Source: Promicromonosporaceae bacterium
GTDB taxonomy: Bacteria; Actinomycetota; Actinomycetes; Actinomycetales; Cellulomonadaceae
NCBI GenBank assembly: GCA_009783295.1
Contig: WRHK01000010.1
Span: forward strand, 1 to 64,000
Direction: 5' to 3'
Length of the DNA: 64,000 nt
Shown: positions 36,186-44,972 of the stretch, piece after piece
How the letters are laid out: every line of letters begins with the position of its first letter
How positions within the stretch are numbered: position 1 is the first letter of the stretch
The notes under the pieces: model-generated
The model's database searches: none
Seen by the model: the letters and a program-made list of their open reading frames with translations, nothing else
Told to the model about the DNA's origin: nothing
Position numbers and translations under genes: made by a program

Positions 36186-36941
36186 CTAGAGGCCCAGCGC
36201 CTCCGGGAGGGCCTCGAGGCCGGCGATGCGGCGGGTGCGCGGGCCCTCGGCGAACGTGTTCGCGTGCACACCGTCGCGGCGCGTTCCCGGGCGGTCCAGC
36301 CAGATGCCGATGAGGCCGGCCTCGGCGGCCGCGCGCGCGTCGACGTCGGGCTCGTCGCCCACGTAGGCCGTGCGCGCCGGGTCGGTGCCCAGGCGGCGGC
36401 AGCCCTCGAGGAACACCTCCGGGCGGGGCTTCCCGTAGCCCAGCGTGTCGACACCCACGAGCACCGGCAGGCCCTCGACCTGGGCCGCGGCGAGCTTCGA
36501 CTCCTGGAGCGCCACCCGGGCGTTCGTCACCACGCCGACGGGGATGCCCGCCTCGCGCAGCAGCTTGAGCGCGGGCGCGACGTCGTCGAACGCGCGCCAC
36601 GCCCGCTCGAACGCACCCCAGAACACCTCGACCCAGGCCGGGTAGGACGCCTCGTCGACGGGCGGGCCGCCGAACGCCGCGTGGAGCTCGTCGGCGCGCA
36701 GGCGGCGCTGCTCGTCGAAGCCGAGCTCGCCGCGCGTGTAGGCGCGGTAGTGCCCGCGAGGGTCGCTGCGCCACAGCGCGAGCATCTCGGGCTCGCGTCC
36801 TGCGGGGACGTCCGGCATGAAGGCGCAGCGCACTGCGGCGACCGCCTCGCCGAAGCCGCCGGCGGTGTCGACCACCGTGTCGTCGACGTCGAACAGGACG
36901 CCGTCGACGCGCCTCGGATCCGTCATCGTGGGCTCCGCCAT
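36186..36941 (-). CDS. HAD-superfamily hydrolase
   Basis: The 251-residue protein has the HAD motif I FDVDDTVVDT (both aspartates present), motif II VVTNAR, motif III with Lys in GYGKPRPEVF and motif IV YVGDEPDVDARAA. It is of the group that includes phosphoglycolate-type phosphatases; the substrate is unknown. It begins 8 bases after the gltX stop codon and is likely in one transcript with it. An ATG at 36926 with GGAG upstream is an alternative start. Confidence 0.88.
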   Translation of the reverse strand: MAEPTMTDPRRVDGVLFDVDDTVVDTAGGFGEAVAAVRCAFMPDVPAGREPEMLALWRSDPRGHYRAYTRGELGFDEQRRLRADELHAAFGGPPVDEASYPAWVEVFWGAFERAWRAFDDVAPALKLLREAGIPVGVVTNARVALQESKLAAAQVEGLPVLVGVDTLGYGKPRPEVFLEGCRRLGTDPARTAYVGDEPDVDARAAAEAGLIGIWLDRPGTRRDGVHANTFAEGPRTRRIAGLEALPEALGL

Positions 36942-36948
36942 CCGGAGC

Positions 36949-38379
36949 TCAGGCGGCCAGGCGGGCGATGGCGGCGTCGACCCGGGCGAGCGTCTTCTCC
37001 CGGCCCAGCACCTGCAGCGACTCGAACAGCGGCAGGCCCACCGTGCGGCCCGTGACCGCGACGCGCACCGGCGCCTGCGCCTTGCCGAGCTTGAGGCCGT
37101 GCTTCTCGCCGACGGCGGTCACGGTGTCCTTGAGCGGCTCCGCCTCCCACGGCTCGAGGGCCGCGAGCGCCTCGCGGGCGTCGGCCAGCAGGGCGGCTGC
37201 GGGCTCCTTCATAGCGCGCGCCCACGACTGCTCGTCGTCGACGGGGGTGTCGAGGAACAGGAAGTCGACGTTTTCGGTGATCTCGGCGAGCGTCGCGACG
37301 CGCGTCTGGGCGAGGGGCGCGACGGCGGCGAACGCCGCGGCGTCGAACTGCTCCTCCGCCCAGGGCGCGTGCGGGGCGTGCAGCCACGGGCCGACGGCGG
37401 CGGTGAACCCGGCGACGTCCATCGCGCGGATGTACTCACCGTTGAACGCCGTGAGCTTCTTGATGTCGAAGAACGCGGACGACGAGTTCACGTCGGCGAT
37501 GTCGAAGCGCTCGACGAGCGTCTCGAACGGGAGGATCTCCTCGTCGTTGCCCGGCGCCCAGCCCAGCAGCATGAGGTAGTTGACCATCGCGTCCGGGAGG
37601 ATGCCGTCGGCCAGGTAGTCCTCGAGGGCCACCTTGTCGCGGCGCTTGGACAGCTTCTGCCGCTTCTCGTTGACGATCACCGGCAGGTGCGCCCACGTGG
37701 GCGGCGTCGCGCCGAGGGCCTCCCACAGCAGCTGCTGCTTGGGCGTGTTGGGCAGGTGTTCCTCGCCGCGGATGACGTGCGTGATGCGCTCGTCCATGTC
37801 GTCGACGACGTTGGCGAGCAGGAACACGGGCGAGCCGTCGCCGCGCGCGACGACGAAGTCCTCGATCGCGCTGTTCGGGAACGTCGGGTTGCCGCGGATC
37901 AGGTCGACGACGCTGGTCTCGCCCTCGTCGGGGGTGCGGAAGCGCAGGGCGCGGCCGGGCTCGTAGGCGAGGCCGCGGTCGCGGCAGAAGCCGTCGTAGC
38001 CGGTCTGGGCGTTGCCGGTGCGGGCCGCGACGTCGTCGCGCGTGCAGTCGCAGTAGTAGGCGCGGCCGGCCGCGAACAGCTGGGCGGCGGCGTCGGTGTG
38101 CAGCGCGACGTTCAGCGACTGGAAGTACGGGCCCTCGAACGTCGGGTCCTGCTCGTGCATGCCGAGCGACGCCATGGCGCTGAGGATGCCTTCGGTCCAC
38201 TCCGGCTTGTTGCGGGCCGCGTCGGTGTCCTCGATGCGGAGCACGAAGGTGCCGCCCGTGTGCTTGGCCACCGCCCAGTTGAACAGGGCGGACCGCGCGC
38301 CGCCGACGTGGAACATCCCCGTGGGCGAGGGAGCGAAGCGGACGCGGACGTCGGACGAGCCGGCAGCAGGAAGAGTCAC
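36949..38379 (-). CDS. gltX: Glutamyl-tRNA synthetase
   Basis: GltX charges tRNA-Glu (and possibly tRNA-Gln, in organisms with the amidotransferase). The 476-residue protein has the class I signature [23 protein letters not shown], the [11 protein letters not shown] segment and the KMSKS counterpart [15 protein letters not shown]. The start is GTG. The gene sits about 4 kb from the two tRNA-Glu and one tRNA-Gln genes, an association conserved in actinobacteria. Copy 2 of the palindromic repeat lies 46 bases before its start. Confidence 0.96.
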   Translation of the reverse strand: MTLPAAGSSDVRVRFAPSPTGMFHVGGARSALFNWAVAKHTGGTFVLRIEDTDAARNKPEWTEGILSAMASLGMHEQDPTFEGPYFQSLNVALHTDAAAQLFAAGRAYYCDCTRDDVAARTGNAQTGYDGFCRDRGLAYEPGRALRFRTPDEGETSVVDLIRGNPTFPNSAIEDFVVARGDGSPVFLLANVVDDMDERITHVIRGEEHLPNTPKQQLLWEALGATPPTWAHLPVIVNEKRQKLSKRRDKVALEDYLADGILPDAMVNYLMLLGWAPGNDEEILPFETLVERFDIADVNSSSAFFDIKKLTAFNGEYIRAMDVAGFTAAVGPWLHAPHAPWAEEQFDAAAFAAVAPLAQTRVATLAEITENVDFLFLDTPVDDEQSWARAMKEPAAALLADAREALAALEPWEAEPLKDTVTAVGEKHGLKLGKAQAPVRVAVTGRTVGLPLFESLQVLGREKTLARVDAAIARLAA

Positions 38380-38424
38380 GCGGCCAAGCGTAGTTGGCGG
38401 CGCGGGGCGGGCGGGGCGGGCCGT

Positions 38425-38490
38425 CGGGTCGAGGCTTCCGGCTCGGGTCGAGGCCCCGAGCCCTCGACCCCAACGCGAACCCTCGACCCG
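38425..38490. repeat. Palindromic intergenic repeat, copy 2
   Basis: This copy has an outer stem of 10 perfect pairs (38425-38434 with 38481-38490) and an inner stem of 9 perfect pairs (38445-38453 with 38462-38470), again with core GGGTCGAGG. It starts 46 bases upstream of gltX and ends 34 bases from the stop of the broken DUF559 gene. Confidence 0.92.
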
Positions 38491-38524
38491 CCCGCGCTCC
38501 GGCCCGTCACAGGCGCCCGCCCCG

Positions 38525-39478
38525 TCATGCCCGCCCCGGCGGCGACCACGGCGGGAGTGCCGGTAGGCGCCGGTCCGGGCGGAGTGCCGCGCGCACGTCC
38601 GCCGGGAACCGCGCCGTCAGCCGCGCGACCACGAGGTCGGGCCGGCGCGCGTCCGTCGCCATGAACCGCACGGGCCGAACGCCCAGCGCCTCGGCGATCG
38701 CGTCCTCTCGGCGCTTCTCGGCGACGAGTGCCCTCCGCCCGTCGTACCCGGCGCCGAACGCGCCGTCCGTGTACTTGACCGCGCCGTCGAACTCGGCGAG
38801 CACGCCGTACGCCGGCCAGGCGAGGTCCACCCGCATCGGGCCGAGGTGCGTCTCGACGGGGAGCTGCGTCGTCGCCGCGGGCAGCCCCGCCCGGAGCGCC
38901 ACGTAGCGCAGCCACGTCTCCCACTCGGACTCCGCGCCCCGGTCGGCAAGGCCGAGCAGCGTCGCCGCACGCGCGCGCCCGTTGCGCTGCCGCCGGTCGG
39001 CGAGCTCCGCCAGGGCGGCCGCGCGGTCGAGCCCGGCGGCGAGCGCCGAGTCGGCCACCACCAGGCCGTCCAGAGGCGGGAGCCACGTCAGGCAGTCGAG
39101 CACCGTCTGCTCGAGCGTCGTCACGGGCAGCCCGTCGATCGAGACGGACGACGCCGGCAGGCCCCGGTGGCGTGCGATGTCGGCTTAGCTGTCCCCGGCA
39201 CAGCGGGACGCCTGGCGCACGTGGGTCTGGGTGGGCGGCGCCCACAGGCGCAGGTTCCACAGCAGCGCGGCGCTCGGTCCGGCCAGGACGTGGTTCGTCC
39301 GGAGGGCGGAGTGGACGGCTCGGATCCGATCGCGCTCCCTCGCCCGCCACGCGTCGGCGCCATCGGCGTCGGACCTCGCGAGGTAGGCGCCGCGTCGCAG
39401 GCGCACCAGGGCGCCGTCGGCCACGCCGCGGCGCAGCGACGTGGGGTCGTGGTCGGCGGCGAGAAGGAGTCGGTTCAC
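38525..39478 (-). pseudogene. DUF559/AbiEi-type protein gene with in-frame stop
   Basis: Two pieces in one frame make a single 318-codon gene. The N-terminal 97 codons (GALVRLRRGAYLARSD, RTNHVLAGPSAALLW) look like the AbiEi-type winged helix common in actinobacterial DUF559 proteins. A TAA stop at 39185-39187 interrupts it. The frame then continues through LPVTTLEQTVLDCL into the Vsr-like domain (RVDLAWPAYGVLAEFDGAVKY, RREDAIAEALGVRPVRF). Removing one stop restores a full protein, so this is a nonsense-disrupted gene, or a sequencing error. Restart at GTG 39124 could give a 199-residue fragment. It is flanked by copies 2 and 3 of the palindromic repeat. Confidence 0.8.
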
Positions 39479-39536
39479 GCCGCGAAGCCCGGCGCAGGCG
39501 CCCGGCCCGCCGCGGGGGTGCTGTGGACAAGGCGAG

Positions 39537-39602
39537 CCGGTCGAGGCTTCCCGTCCGGGTCGAGGCCCGAAGCCCTCGACTCGTGCCCGAAACCTCGACC
39601 CG
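39537..39602. repeat. Palindromic intergenic repeat, copy 3
   Basis: The most diverged copy: an outer stem of 8 perfect pairs (39539-39546 with 39593-39600) and an inner stem of 7 (39559-39565 with 39574-39580), with core GGTCGAGG and the same spacing as the others. It lies between the DUF559 gene start and the methyltransferase stop, 27 bases after the latter. Confidence 0.88.
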
Positions 39603-39629
39603 CCGCCCGCCGCCGCCCCGCCGCCCCCG

Positions 39630-40274
39630 TCACCCCCGCTGCAGCACCGCCAGCCGCCACACGCCGCCCCGCTCCGTGCGCGTCACGCTGAAGCCCTGCG
39701 CCTCCAGCGCGCCGAGCAGCTCGCGCTCCGGGTGGATGTGGAAGCGCCAGTCGCTGCGCCGCCACCGGCCCACGAGCGCCATGCCCCGCGCCCCGGCGCG
39801 CAGCCACCAGGCGTCGCGCGGGTACCTGAGCACCACGTGCCGTCGCGCCAGGCCGCCCGCCACGGCCAGCAGGCGGCCGGCGTCGGCGTAGCAGCACACC
39901 ACCTTCATGAGCGTGACGACGTCGGCGGGCCCGGCGAGCTCCGGGTGGGCGGCGACGTCGCCGATCACGCGCCGCGACCGCTCGCCGAGCCCCGCCTCGG
40001 CCAGCAACGACGCGGCGGCGGCGTCGTACCCCGGGGACATGTCGACACTGGTCGCTTCACCCATGCCGGCGCGCAGCAGCTCGAGGCCGAGGTCGCCGAT
40101 GCCGGCGCCGACGTCGAGCACGCTGTCCCCGCCGATGGTGCCGTCGCGGTACAGGTCGACCACGCGCTGCGGGTCCCAGGTCAGGCCCGACTTCCGGTAC
40201 CGCGCGGCGTCCAGGCGCGCCTGGCGGCCCGTGAAGACCCGGTCGTAGCCCTGGGGCTCGCAGCAGGCGTCCAC
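39630..40274 (-). CDS. SAM-dependent methyltransferase
   Basis: The 214-residue protein has motif I SVLDVGAGIGDLGLELL, an acidic ATSVDMSPGYDAAA strand and DVVTLMKVVCCYADAGRLLAV in place of motif IV. The Cys-rich start MDACCEPQGYDRVF is seen in a group of actinobacterial methyltransferases. The substrate is unknown. The GTG start lies 8 bases after the GH30 stop, suggesting transcription with it. Confidence 0.8.
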   Translation of the reverse strand: MDACCEPQGYDRVFTGRQARLDAARYRKSGLTWDPQRVVDLYRDGTIGGDSVLDVGAGIGDLGLELLRAGMGEATSVDMSPGYDAAAASLLAEAGLGERSRRVIGDVAAHPELAGPADVVTLMKVVCCYADAGRLLAVAGGLARRHVVLRYPRDAWWLRAGARGMALVGRWRRSDWRFHIHPERELLGALEAQGFSVTRTERGGVWRLAVLQRG

Positions 40275-40281
40275 GGGCGGC

Positions 40282-42213
40282 TCAGCGGTAGAGCCGCAGG
40301 TCGGCCACGCTCCACCACGAGCCCGCGGTGCCGGTCTGGGTGACGCGCAGGTACCGCGCGGTCACCTGGCCGACGTCGATCGTCGTGAGCTGACCGGTGG
40401 GGGTGCCTGTGGCGACGGTGCTCCAGGCGGTGCCGTCCTTGCTCACCTCGACGCGGTAGCCGCGGGCGTAGTCGCCGACGTTGCCGCCGGCGTCGAGCGC
40501 GACCTGGTCGAAGTGCGTCGCACGGCCGAGGTCCACCTGGATCTGCTGGCCGGGCGTCTGGGCGGCGTCGGAGGTCCAGCGGGTCGAGGCGTCGCCGTCG
40601 ACGATGGCCGCGGGATCGGTGCCCGTGCTCGCCGTCGCCGTCGCGCCGGACAGGTCGAGCAGCGTGCGGTCGTCGCGGAGCCGGGACGACGCCGGCCACA
40701 CGAACGTGGCGAGCGCCCCGCCGGGCAGCTCGTACTCGAACCGCTGCCCGCCCACGGCGACCGCGAACGACCGCGGGTCGTCGTTCTCGTTGTGCACCAC
40801 CAGCGCGGTGGACCCGTCGGGGTTGCGGAAGGCGACGTCCATGATCTGGCCGTTCCAGCCCGTGGTGCCGAACGACGTCGACGCGATCCGCACGGCGCCG
40901 GGCTTCACGAACTTCGCGAGGTGGCCGATCGTGAAGTACTGCGCGTCCTCGCGCACGGTGCCGTCGGGCAGCAGCGTGAGCAGACCGTCGCACGTGTCGC
41001 AGCCGCCCAGGTGCGGGCCGCTGTCCTCGCGCAGCATGACGTTCCAGTTCACGACCGACTTGGCCCAGTTGCGCGTCGTGCCGATCTCGAGCGTCCTCGC
41101 GTGCCACGTGAGGGTGCCACGGAAGGTCTGGTCGGGCGTGTCGCCGGCGCCGTGCGAGCCGGAGCACTCGGTGAACCAGATGCCCTTGCTCGGGTACTGG
41201 TCGTGGAGCACGGTCTGGGCGCTGGGGTCGCCGTAGTAGCAGTGGTAGGCGGTGCCGGCCACCCACTTCGCGGCGCTGCTGGCCAGCACCTCGTACGGGT
41301 AGTCGGTCTCCGGGTCCTCGCCCGGAGGCGTGTTCGCGATGTCGTTGGGGTGCTCGGACCAGTTGTGGTCGAACGCCAGGATCCGGGTGTGCGGCGAGGC
41401 CTCGCGCAGCTTCGGCCCGAGGGCGTTGATGACCGCCACCTCCGTCGCCGGTGGCATGTCCGTGCCCGGGTAGCCCGACGGCGTGCGGTTCTGCGGCTCG
41501 TTCTGCACCGACAGGTAGTCGATCGGCACCCCCGCGGCCGCGTACGCCTGGACGAACCGCACCAGGTAGCGCGCGTAGGCGTCGACTGTCGCCGGGTCGT
41601 CCTTGAGCCGGCCGCCGATCAGCGAGTCGGTCGTCTTCATCCAGGCCGGCGGGCTCCACGGCGTCGCCATGACGGTGAGGCTCGGGTTCAGCGCCTTCGC
41701 CTGCCGCAGCAGGGGCAGGATCTGGGCCTGGTCGTGCGCGATGGAGAAGTGCGCCAGCGGCATGTCCGTCTGGCCCGGTGCGACGTCGTCGTATGTCCAG
41801 TGCGTGGCCGCTGCCGTGAAGTCGCTCGAGCCGACCGGCTGGCGCAGGAAGCTCACGCCGATGCCGGCCTGCGGGTCGAACAGCGACCGCATGACCTGGT
41901 CGCGCTGCGCCGCCGGCATCGGGGCGATCAGGCTCGCCGAGGAGTCCGTGATCGACCCCCCGAAGCCGTCCATCGCCTGGTACGTCGTGCCCGGGTCGAC
42001 CTCGATGGTCGGCAGGTCCGACGTGCCCGGCGTGAACGTCACCGGCGCTCGCTGGTGCAGCAGCTCGGCGCGGTCCGGCGTCGTGACCCAGACCTGGGCC
42101 TGCGGTGGACCGCCGGGCTGCGGGCCGGCGGCGGCCGCCGCCATCGCGGGCATCGTCAGCGCCGCGGCAAGACAGCCTGCGGCGGCACCGGCCAGGGCAC
42201 GGTTGCGGGTCAT
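40282..42213 (-). CDS. Secreted GH30 glycosidase with F5/8-type (CBM32-like) domain
   Basis: The 643-residue protein starts with a signal peptide (LAGAAAGCLAAALTMPAMAAAAAG). The catalytic domain has GH30 features: YQAMDGFGGSITDSSA, TPWSPPAWMK, the acid/base Glu239 in SVQNEPQN and the nucleophile Glu349 in WFTECSG. Residues about 505-643 form an F5/8-type C (discoidin) sugar-binding domain. GH30 includes glucosylceramidases, endo-beta-1,6-glucanases and related enzymes; fungal cell-wall beta-1,6-glucan is a plausible target. It is the only clearly exported glycosidase in the window. Confidence 0.92.
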   Translation of the reverse strand: MTRNRALAGAAAGCLAAALTMPAMAAAAAGPQPGGPPQAQVWVTTPDRAELLHQRAPVTFTPGTSDLPTIEVDPGTTYQAMDGFGGSITDSSASLIAPMPAAQRDQVMRSLFDPQAGIGVSFLRQPVGSSDFTAAATHWTYDDVAPGQTDMPLAHFSIAHDQAQILPLLRQAKALNPSLTVMATPWSPPAWMKTTDSLIGGRLKDDPATVDAYARYLVRFVQAYAAAGVPIDYLSVQNEPQNRTPSGYPGTDMPPATEVAVINALGPKLREASPHTRILAFDHNWSEHPNDIANTPPGEDPETDYPYEVLASSAAKWVAGTAYHCYYGDPSAQTVLHDQYPSKGIWFTECSGSHGAGDTPDQTFRGTLTWHARTLEIGTTRNWAKSVVNWNVMLREDSGPHLGGCDTCDGLLTLLPDGTVREDAQYFTIGHLAKFVKPGAVRIASTSFGTTGWNGQIMDVAFRNPDGSTALVVHNENDDPRSFAVAVGGQRFEYELPGGALATFVWPASSRLRDDRTLLDLSGATATASTGTDPAAIVDGDASTRWTSDAAQTPGQQIQVDLGRATHFDQVALDAGGNVGDYARGYRVEVSKDGTAWSTVATGTPTGQLTTIDVGQVTARYLRVTQTGTAGSWWSVADLRLYR

Positions 42214-42287
42214 GGCGCACTCCCTCGTCGTCGAGCGGTGGGTCCGCGGGGGACGCTACCCGCTTCGACGACGCAGGCAAGCGGGCG

Positions 42288-43070
42288 TCAGCGGCGGCGC
42301 AGCACCGGGTTGCTCATCGCGCCGATGCCCTCGACCTCCACCTCCATGCGGTCGCCGTGGTCCACGCGGCCCACGCCCGCGGGCGTGCCGGTCAGGATCA
42401 CGTCGCCGGGCAGCAGCGTCATCGCCTCGGAGATGTAGGAGATGAGGAACGGGACGTCGAAGACGAGGTCGCGCGTGCGGCCGTCCTGCTTGAGCTCGCC
42501 GTTGACGCGCGAGCGCACGGCGAGGTCCTCGGGGTCGACGTCGGTGTCGATCCACGGGCCCAGCGGGCACGACGTGTCGAAGCCCTTGGCGCGGGCCCAC
42601 TGGCCGTCGGTGCGCTGGGCGTCGCGGGCGGTGACGTCGTTGGCGACGGTGTAGCCGAGCACGTACGACAGGGCCGACTCGGGCGTGACGTCCTTGCAGA
42701 CCTTGCTGATGACGACGGCGAGCTCGGCCTCGTAGGAGACCTCCTGCGTCCAGTCGGGCAGCACCACCAGGTCGTCGGGCCCGACGACGGCGGTGTTGGG
42801 CTTGAAGAACAGCATCGGCGACGTGGGCAGCTCGTTGCCCATCTCGGCGGCGTGGTCGGCGTAGTTGCGCCCGACGCACACCACCTTGGAGCGCGGGATC
42901 ACGGGCGCGAGCAGGCGGACGCCGTCGCCCAGCTCGACGCGCTCCCCCGTCGGCATCGCCGGCATGTAGAGGGGGTCACCGCCCAGCACGGCCAGGTAGG
43001 TGCGGTCGCCCTCCTGCTGGACGAGGGCGAAGCGGGGGTCGTCTCCGGTGGTGAATCTCGCGATGCGCAC
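42288..43070 (-). CDS. Fumarylacetoacetate hydrolase family protein
   Basis: The 260-residue protein belongs to the FAH superfamily: KVVCVGRNYADHAAEMGN, the metal-binding YEAELAVVISK (Glu residues), the GYTVANDVTARDAQ loop and DVILTGTPAGVG are all present. Members act as hydrolases, decarboxylases or isomerases on oxo-acids. It is next to gltX in many actinobacteria; here three other genes come between. It begins with GTG, 10 bases after the neighbouring methyltransferase stop. Confidence 0.9.
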   Translation of the reverse strand: MRIARFTTGDDPRFALVQQEGDRTYLAVLGGDPLYMPAMPTGERVELGDGVRLLAPVIPRSKVVCVGRNYADHAAEMGNELPTSPMLFFKPNTAVVGPDDLVVLPDWTQEVSYEAELAVVISKVCKDVTPESALSYVLGYTVANDVTARDAQRTDGQWARAKGFDTSCPLGPWIDTDVDPEDLAVRSRVNGELKQDGRTRDLVFDVPFLISYISEAMTLLPGDVILTGTPAGVGRVDHGDRMEVEVEGIGAMSNPVLRRR

Positions 43071-43079
43071 GCGCCCACC

Positions 43080-44000
43080 TTAGACGCGGGCGAGCACCTC
43101 ACCGTGAAGGATGGCGAACCAGCCGTCGGGCGCCTGGGCCCACGCCAGCCAGTCCTGCGCGAGCTGCTCGAGGGCGACGTCGTCGGCCAGGCCGGACTCG
43201 CGCGCCTGGACCGCGAAGTTGGAGGCGACGCAGCGCTCGGCCCACACCTGGCCCCACCACTGGCGGTCGGTGGGCGTGGCGTAGCACCACGACGACGCCG
43301 ACGGCACCAGGTGCGCGACGTCGAACCCGGCCTGCTGCACCCAGGAGAACAGGCGGCGGCCGGCGTCGGGCTCGAACCCGTACGCGTGCGTGACCTCGTG
43401 GTAGAGCGTGTTCCACTCCTCCAGGCCCGCCGACTCGGGGTACCAGGCCATGGCGGCGTAGTCGGCGTCGCGGACGGCGACCAGCCCGCCCGGCTTGGCG
43501 ACGCGGCGCATCTCGCGCAGCGCGCCCACGGGGTCGGACAGGTGCTGCAGCAGCTGGTGGGCGTAGACGACGTCGAACGTGTCGTCCTCGAACGGCAGCT
43601 CGTAGGCGTTGGCCTCCTCGAACCGCACGTTGTCGTAGCCGAGGGCGTGCTCGCGGGCCGCCTCGAGCACCTGGGGCGCGGCGTCGACGCCCACGACGTG
43701 GCCGCCGGCCAGCACGCGGGCCAGGTCGACGGTCACGGTGCCGGGCCCGCAGCCGACGTCGAGCAGCGACATGTCGTCGCGCAGGTGCGGCAGCAGGAAC
43801 CCGGCGGAGTTCTGCGCGGTGCGGGCGCGGTGCGCGCGCAGCACGGACTCGTGGTGGCCGTGCGTGTAGGACTCGGACTCCTTGCTCGGCACGGTGTGGT
43901 GCGAGCTGGGCGCCTCGATCGCGTCGGTGAGATCGGCGCCGGCGGGCGCCTCGGAGGTGCGCTCGGGCGCGCCGGCGGGGAGCCAGGTCTGGTCGCTCAT
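43080..44000 (-). CDS. SAM-dependent methyltransferase (UbiE-like)
   Basis: The 306-residue protein has motif I SLLDVGCGPGTVTVDLARVL, GVDAAPQVLEAARE, and DTFDVVYAHQLLQHLSDPVGALREMRRVAKPGG, typical of UbiE/COQ5-like methyltransferases. It carries a 70-residue N-terminal region with no known domain. The target is unknown. It is directly upstream of the FAH-like gene (9-base gap) and probably co-transcribed with it. Confidence 0.85.
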   Translation of the reverse strand: MSDQTWLPAGAPERTSEAPAGADLTDAIEAPSSHHTVPSKESESYTHGHHESVLRAHRARTAQNSAGFLLPHLRDDMSLLDVGCGPGTVTVDLARVLAGGHVVGVDAAPQVLEAAREHALGYDNVRFEEANAYELPFEDDTFDVVYAHQLLQHLSDPVGALREMRRVAKPGGLVAVRDADYAAMAWYPESAGLEEWNTLYHEVTHAYGFEPDAGRRLFSWVQQAGFDVAHLVPSASSWCYATPTDRQWWGQVWAERCVASNFAVQARESGLADDVALEQLAQDWLAWAQAPDGWFAILHGEVLARV

Positions 44001-44079
44001 GGCTCCACGCTAGACGGCCGCGCGCGGCGTCTCACCCGGGGTCCCACGGTGCGGACGGATCACGTCCGCCCTGGCCCGC

Positions 44080-44949
44080 TCAGAGGGTCGCGCGACCCTT
44101 GAAGACGGTCGTCGTCACGCCGCCCACCCAGACCCGGCCGTCGCGCGCGAGCTCGACGTGCACGCGGCCGCGCCGCTGCATCGCCGTGCCCTGCGAGGCC
44201 ACGTACTGCGCCGGGAGCACGGTCCCGGCCAGCCACTGGCCCAGCCCGGCGTTGAGGCTCCCCGTGACCGGGTCCTCCCAGCCGTCGAAGAAGGCGCGCA
44301 CCTCGACGTCGGCGTCGCCGGGGGCCGCCGGGTCGTCGTCGGCCCACTCCCCCACGACGCCGAGCTTGAGCCCCTGCATCGCCACCGTGTCGGGGGTGAC
44401 CGCGAGCACCGCGGCGGCGTCGCGCAGCCGCAGGCCCAGCCAGCCCGGGCCGTTGTCCACCCACGTCGCGTCCACCACGTCGCCCGGCGCGATCGCCAGG
44501 CCGCGGCACGCCCGCTCCAGCTCCTCGCCCGTCGGGGCGCCCGTGCGCAGCAGCGGCGGCGCCGCGAACGCGAGCCGCACGCCGCCGTCGGGCGTGGGCG
44601 TCTGCCGCACGGTCACGAGCCCGGCGCCGCACTGCTGCACGACGTCGGTGCCGGCCGGCGCGGCGTGCGGGGCGTGGCCAGCCTCGAGCCACGCGTGGGC
44701 CGAGCCCAGCGTCGGGTGCCCGGCGAACGGCAGCTCGCCCGACCCGGTGAAGATCCGCACGCGGTAGTCGGCGCCGTGCACGGTCGGGGCCAGCAGGAAC
44801 GTGGTCTCGGAGAGGTTGGTCCAGCGCGCGAGCGCCGCCATCTGCTCGTCGGTGAGGCCGTCGGCGTCGTGGACCACCGCCAGCGGGTTGCCCAGCAGCG
44901 GGCCGGAGGCGAAGACGTCGACCTGGCTGAACGGGAGGGTGCGCGTCAC
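44080..44949 (-). CDS. PhzF-family isomerase
   Basis: The 289-residue protein has the PhzF start (PFSQVDVFASGPLLGNPLAVVHDADGLTDEQMAALARWTNLSETTF) with the catalytic Glu in NLSETTF, the repeated half RIFTGSGELPFAGHPTLGSAHAWLE and the C-terminal VTGSLNAGLGQWL. PhzF-like proteins are diaminopimelate-epimerase-fold isomerases. The substrate is not known; a phenazine pathway is absent. The start is GTG. Confidence 0.9.
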   Translation of the reverse strand: MTRTLPFSQVDVFASGPLLGNPLAVVHDADGLTDEQMAALARWTNLSETTFLLAPTVHGADYRVRIFTGSGELPFAGHPTLGSAHAWLEAGHAPHAAPAGTDVVQQCGAGLVTVRQTPTPDGGVRLAFAAPPLLRTGAPTGEELERACRGLAIAPGDVVDATWVDNGPGWLGLRLRDAAAVLAVTPDTVAMQGLKLGVVGEWADDDPAAPGDADVEVRAFFDGWEDPVTGSLNAGLGQWLAGTVLPAQYVASQGTAMQRRGRVHVELARDGRVWVGGVTTTVFKGRATL

Positions 44950-44972
44950 GGCCTCACGCTAACGTGCCTTGC

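Noticed and set aside
28859..39602. The three palindromic repeats as rho-independent terminators only
   Set aside because: They share primary sequence in the arms and gaps, which simple terminators do not; a terminator side-role is still possible.
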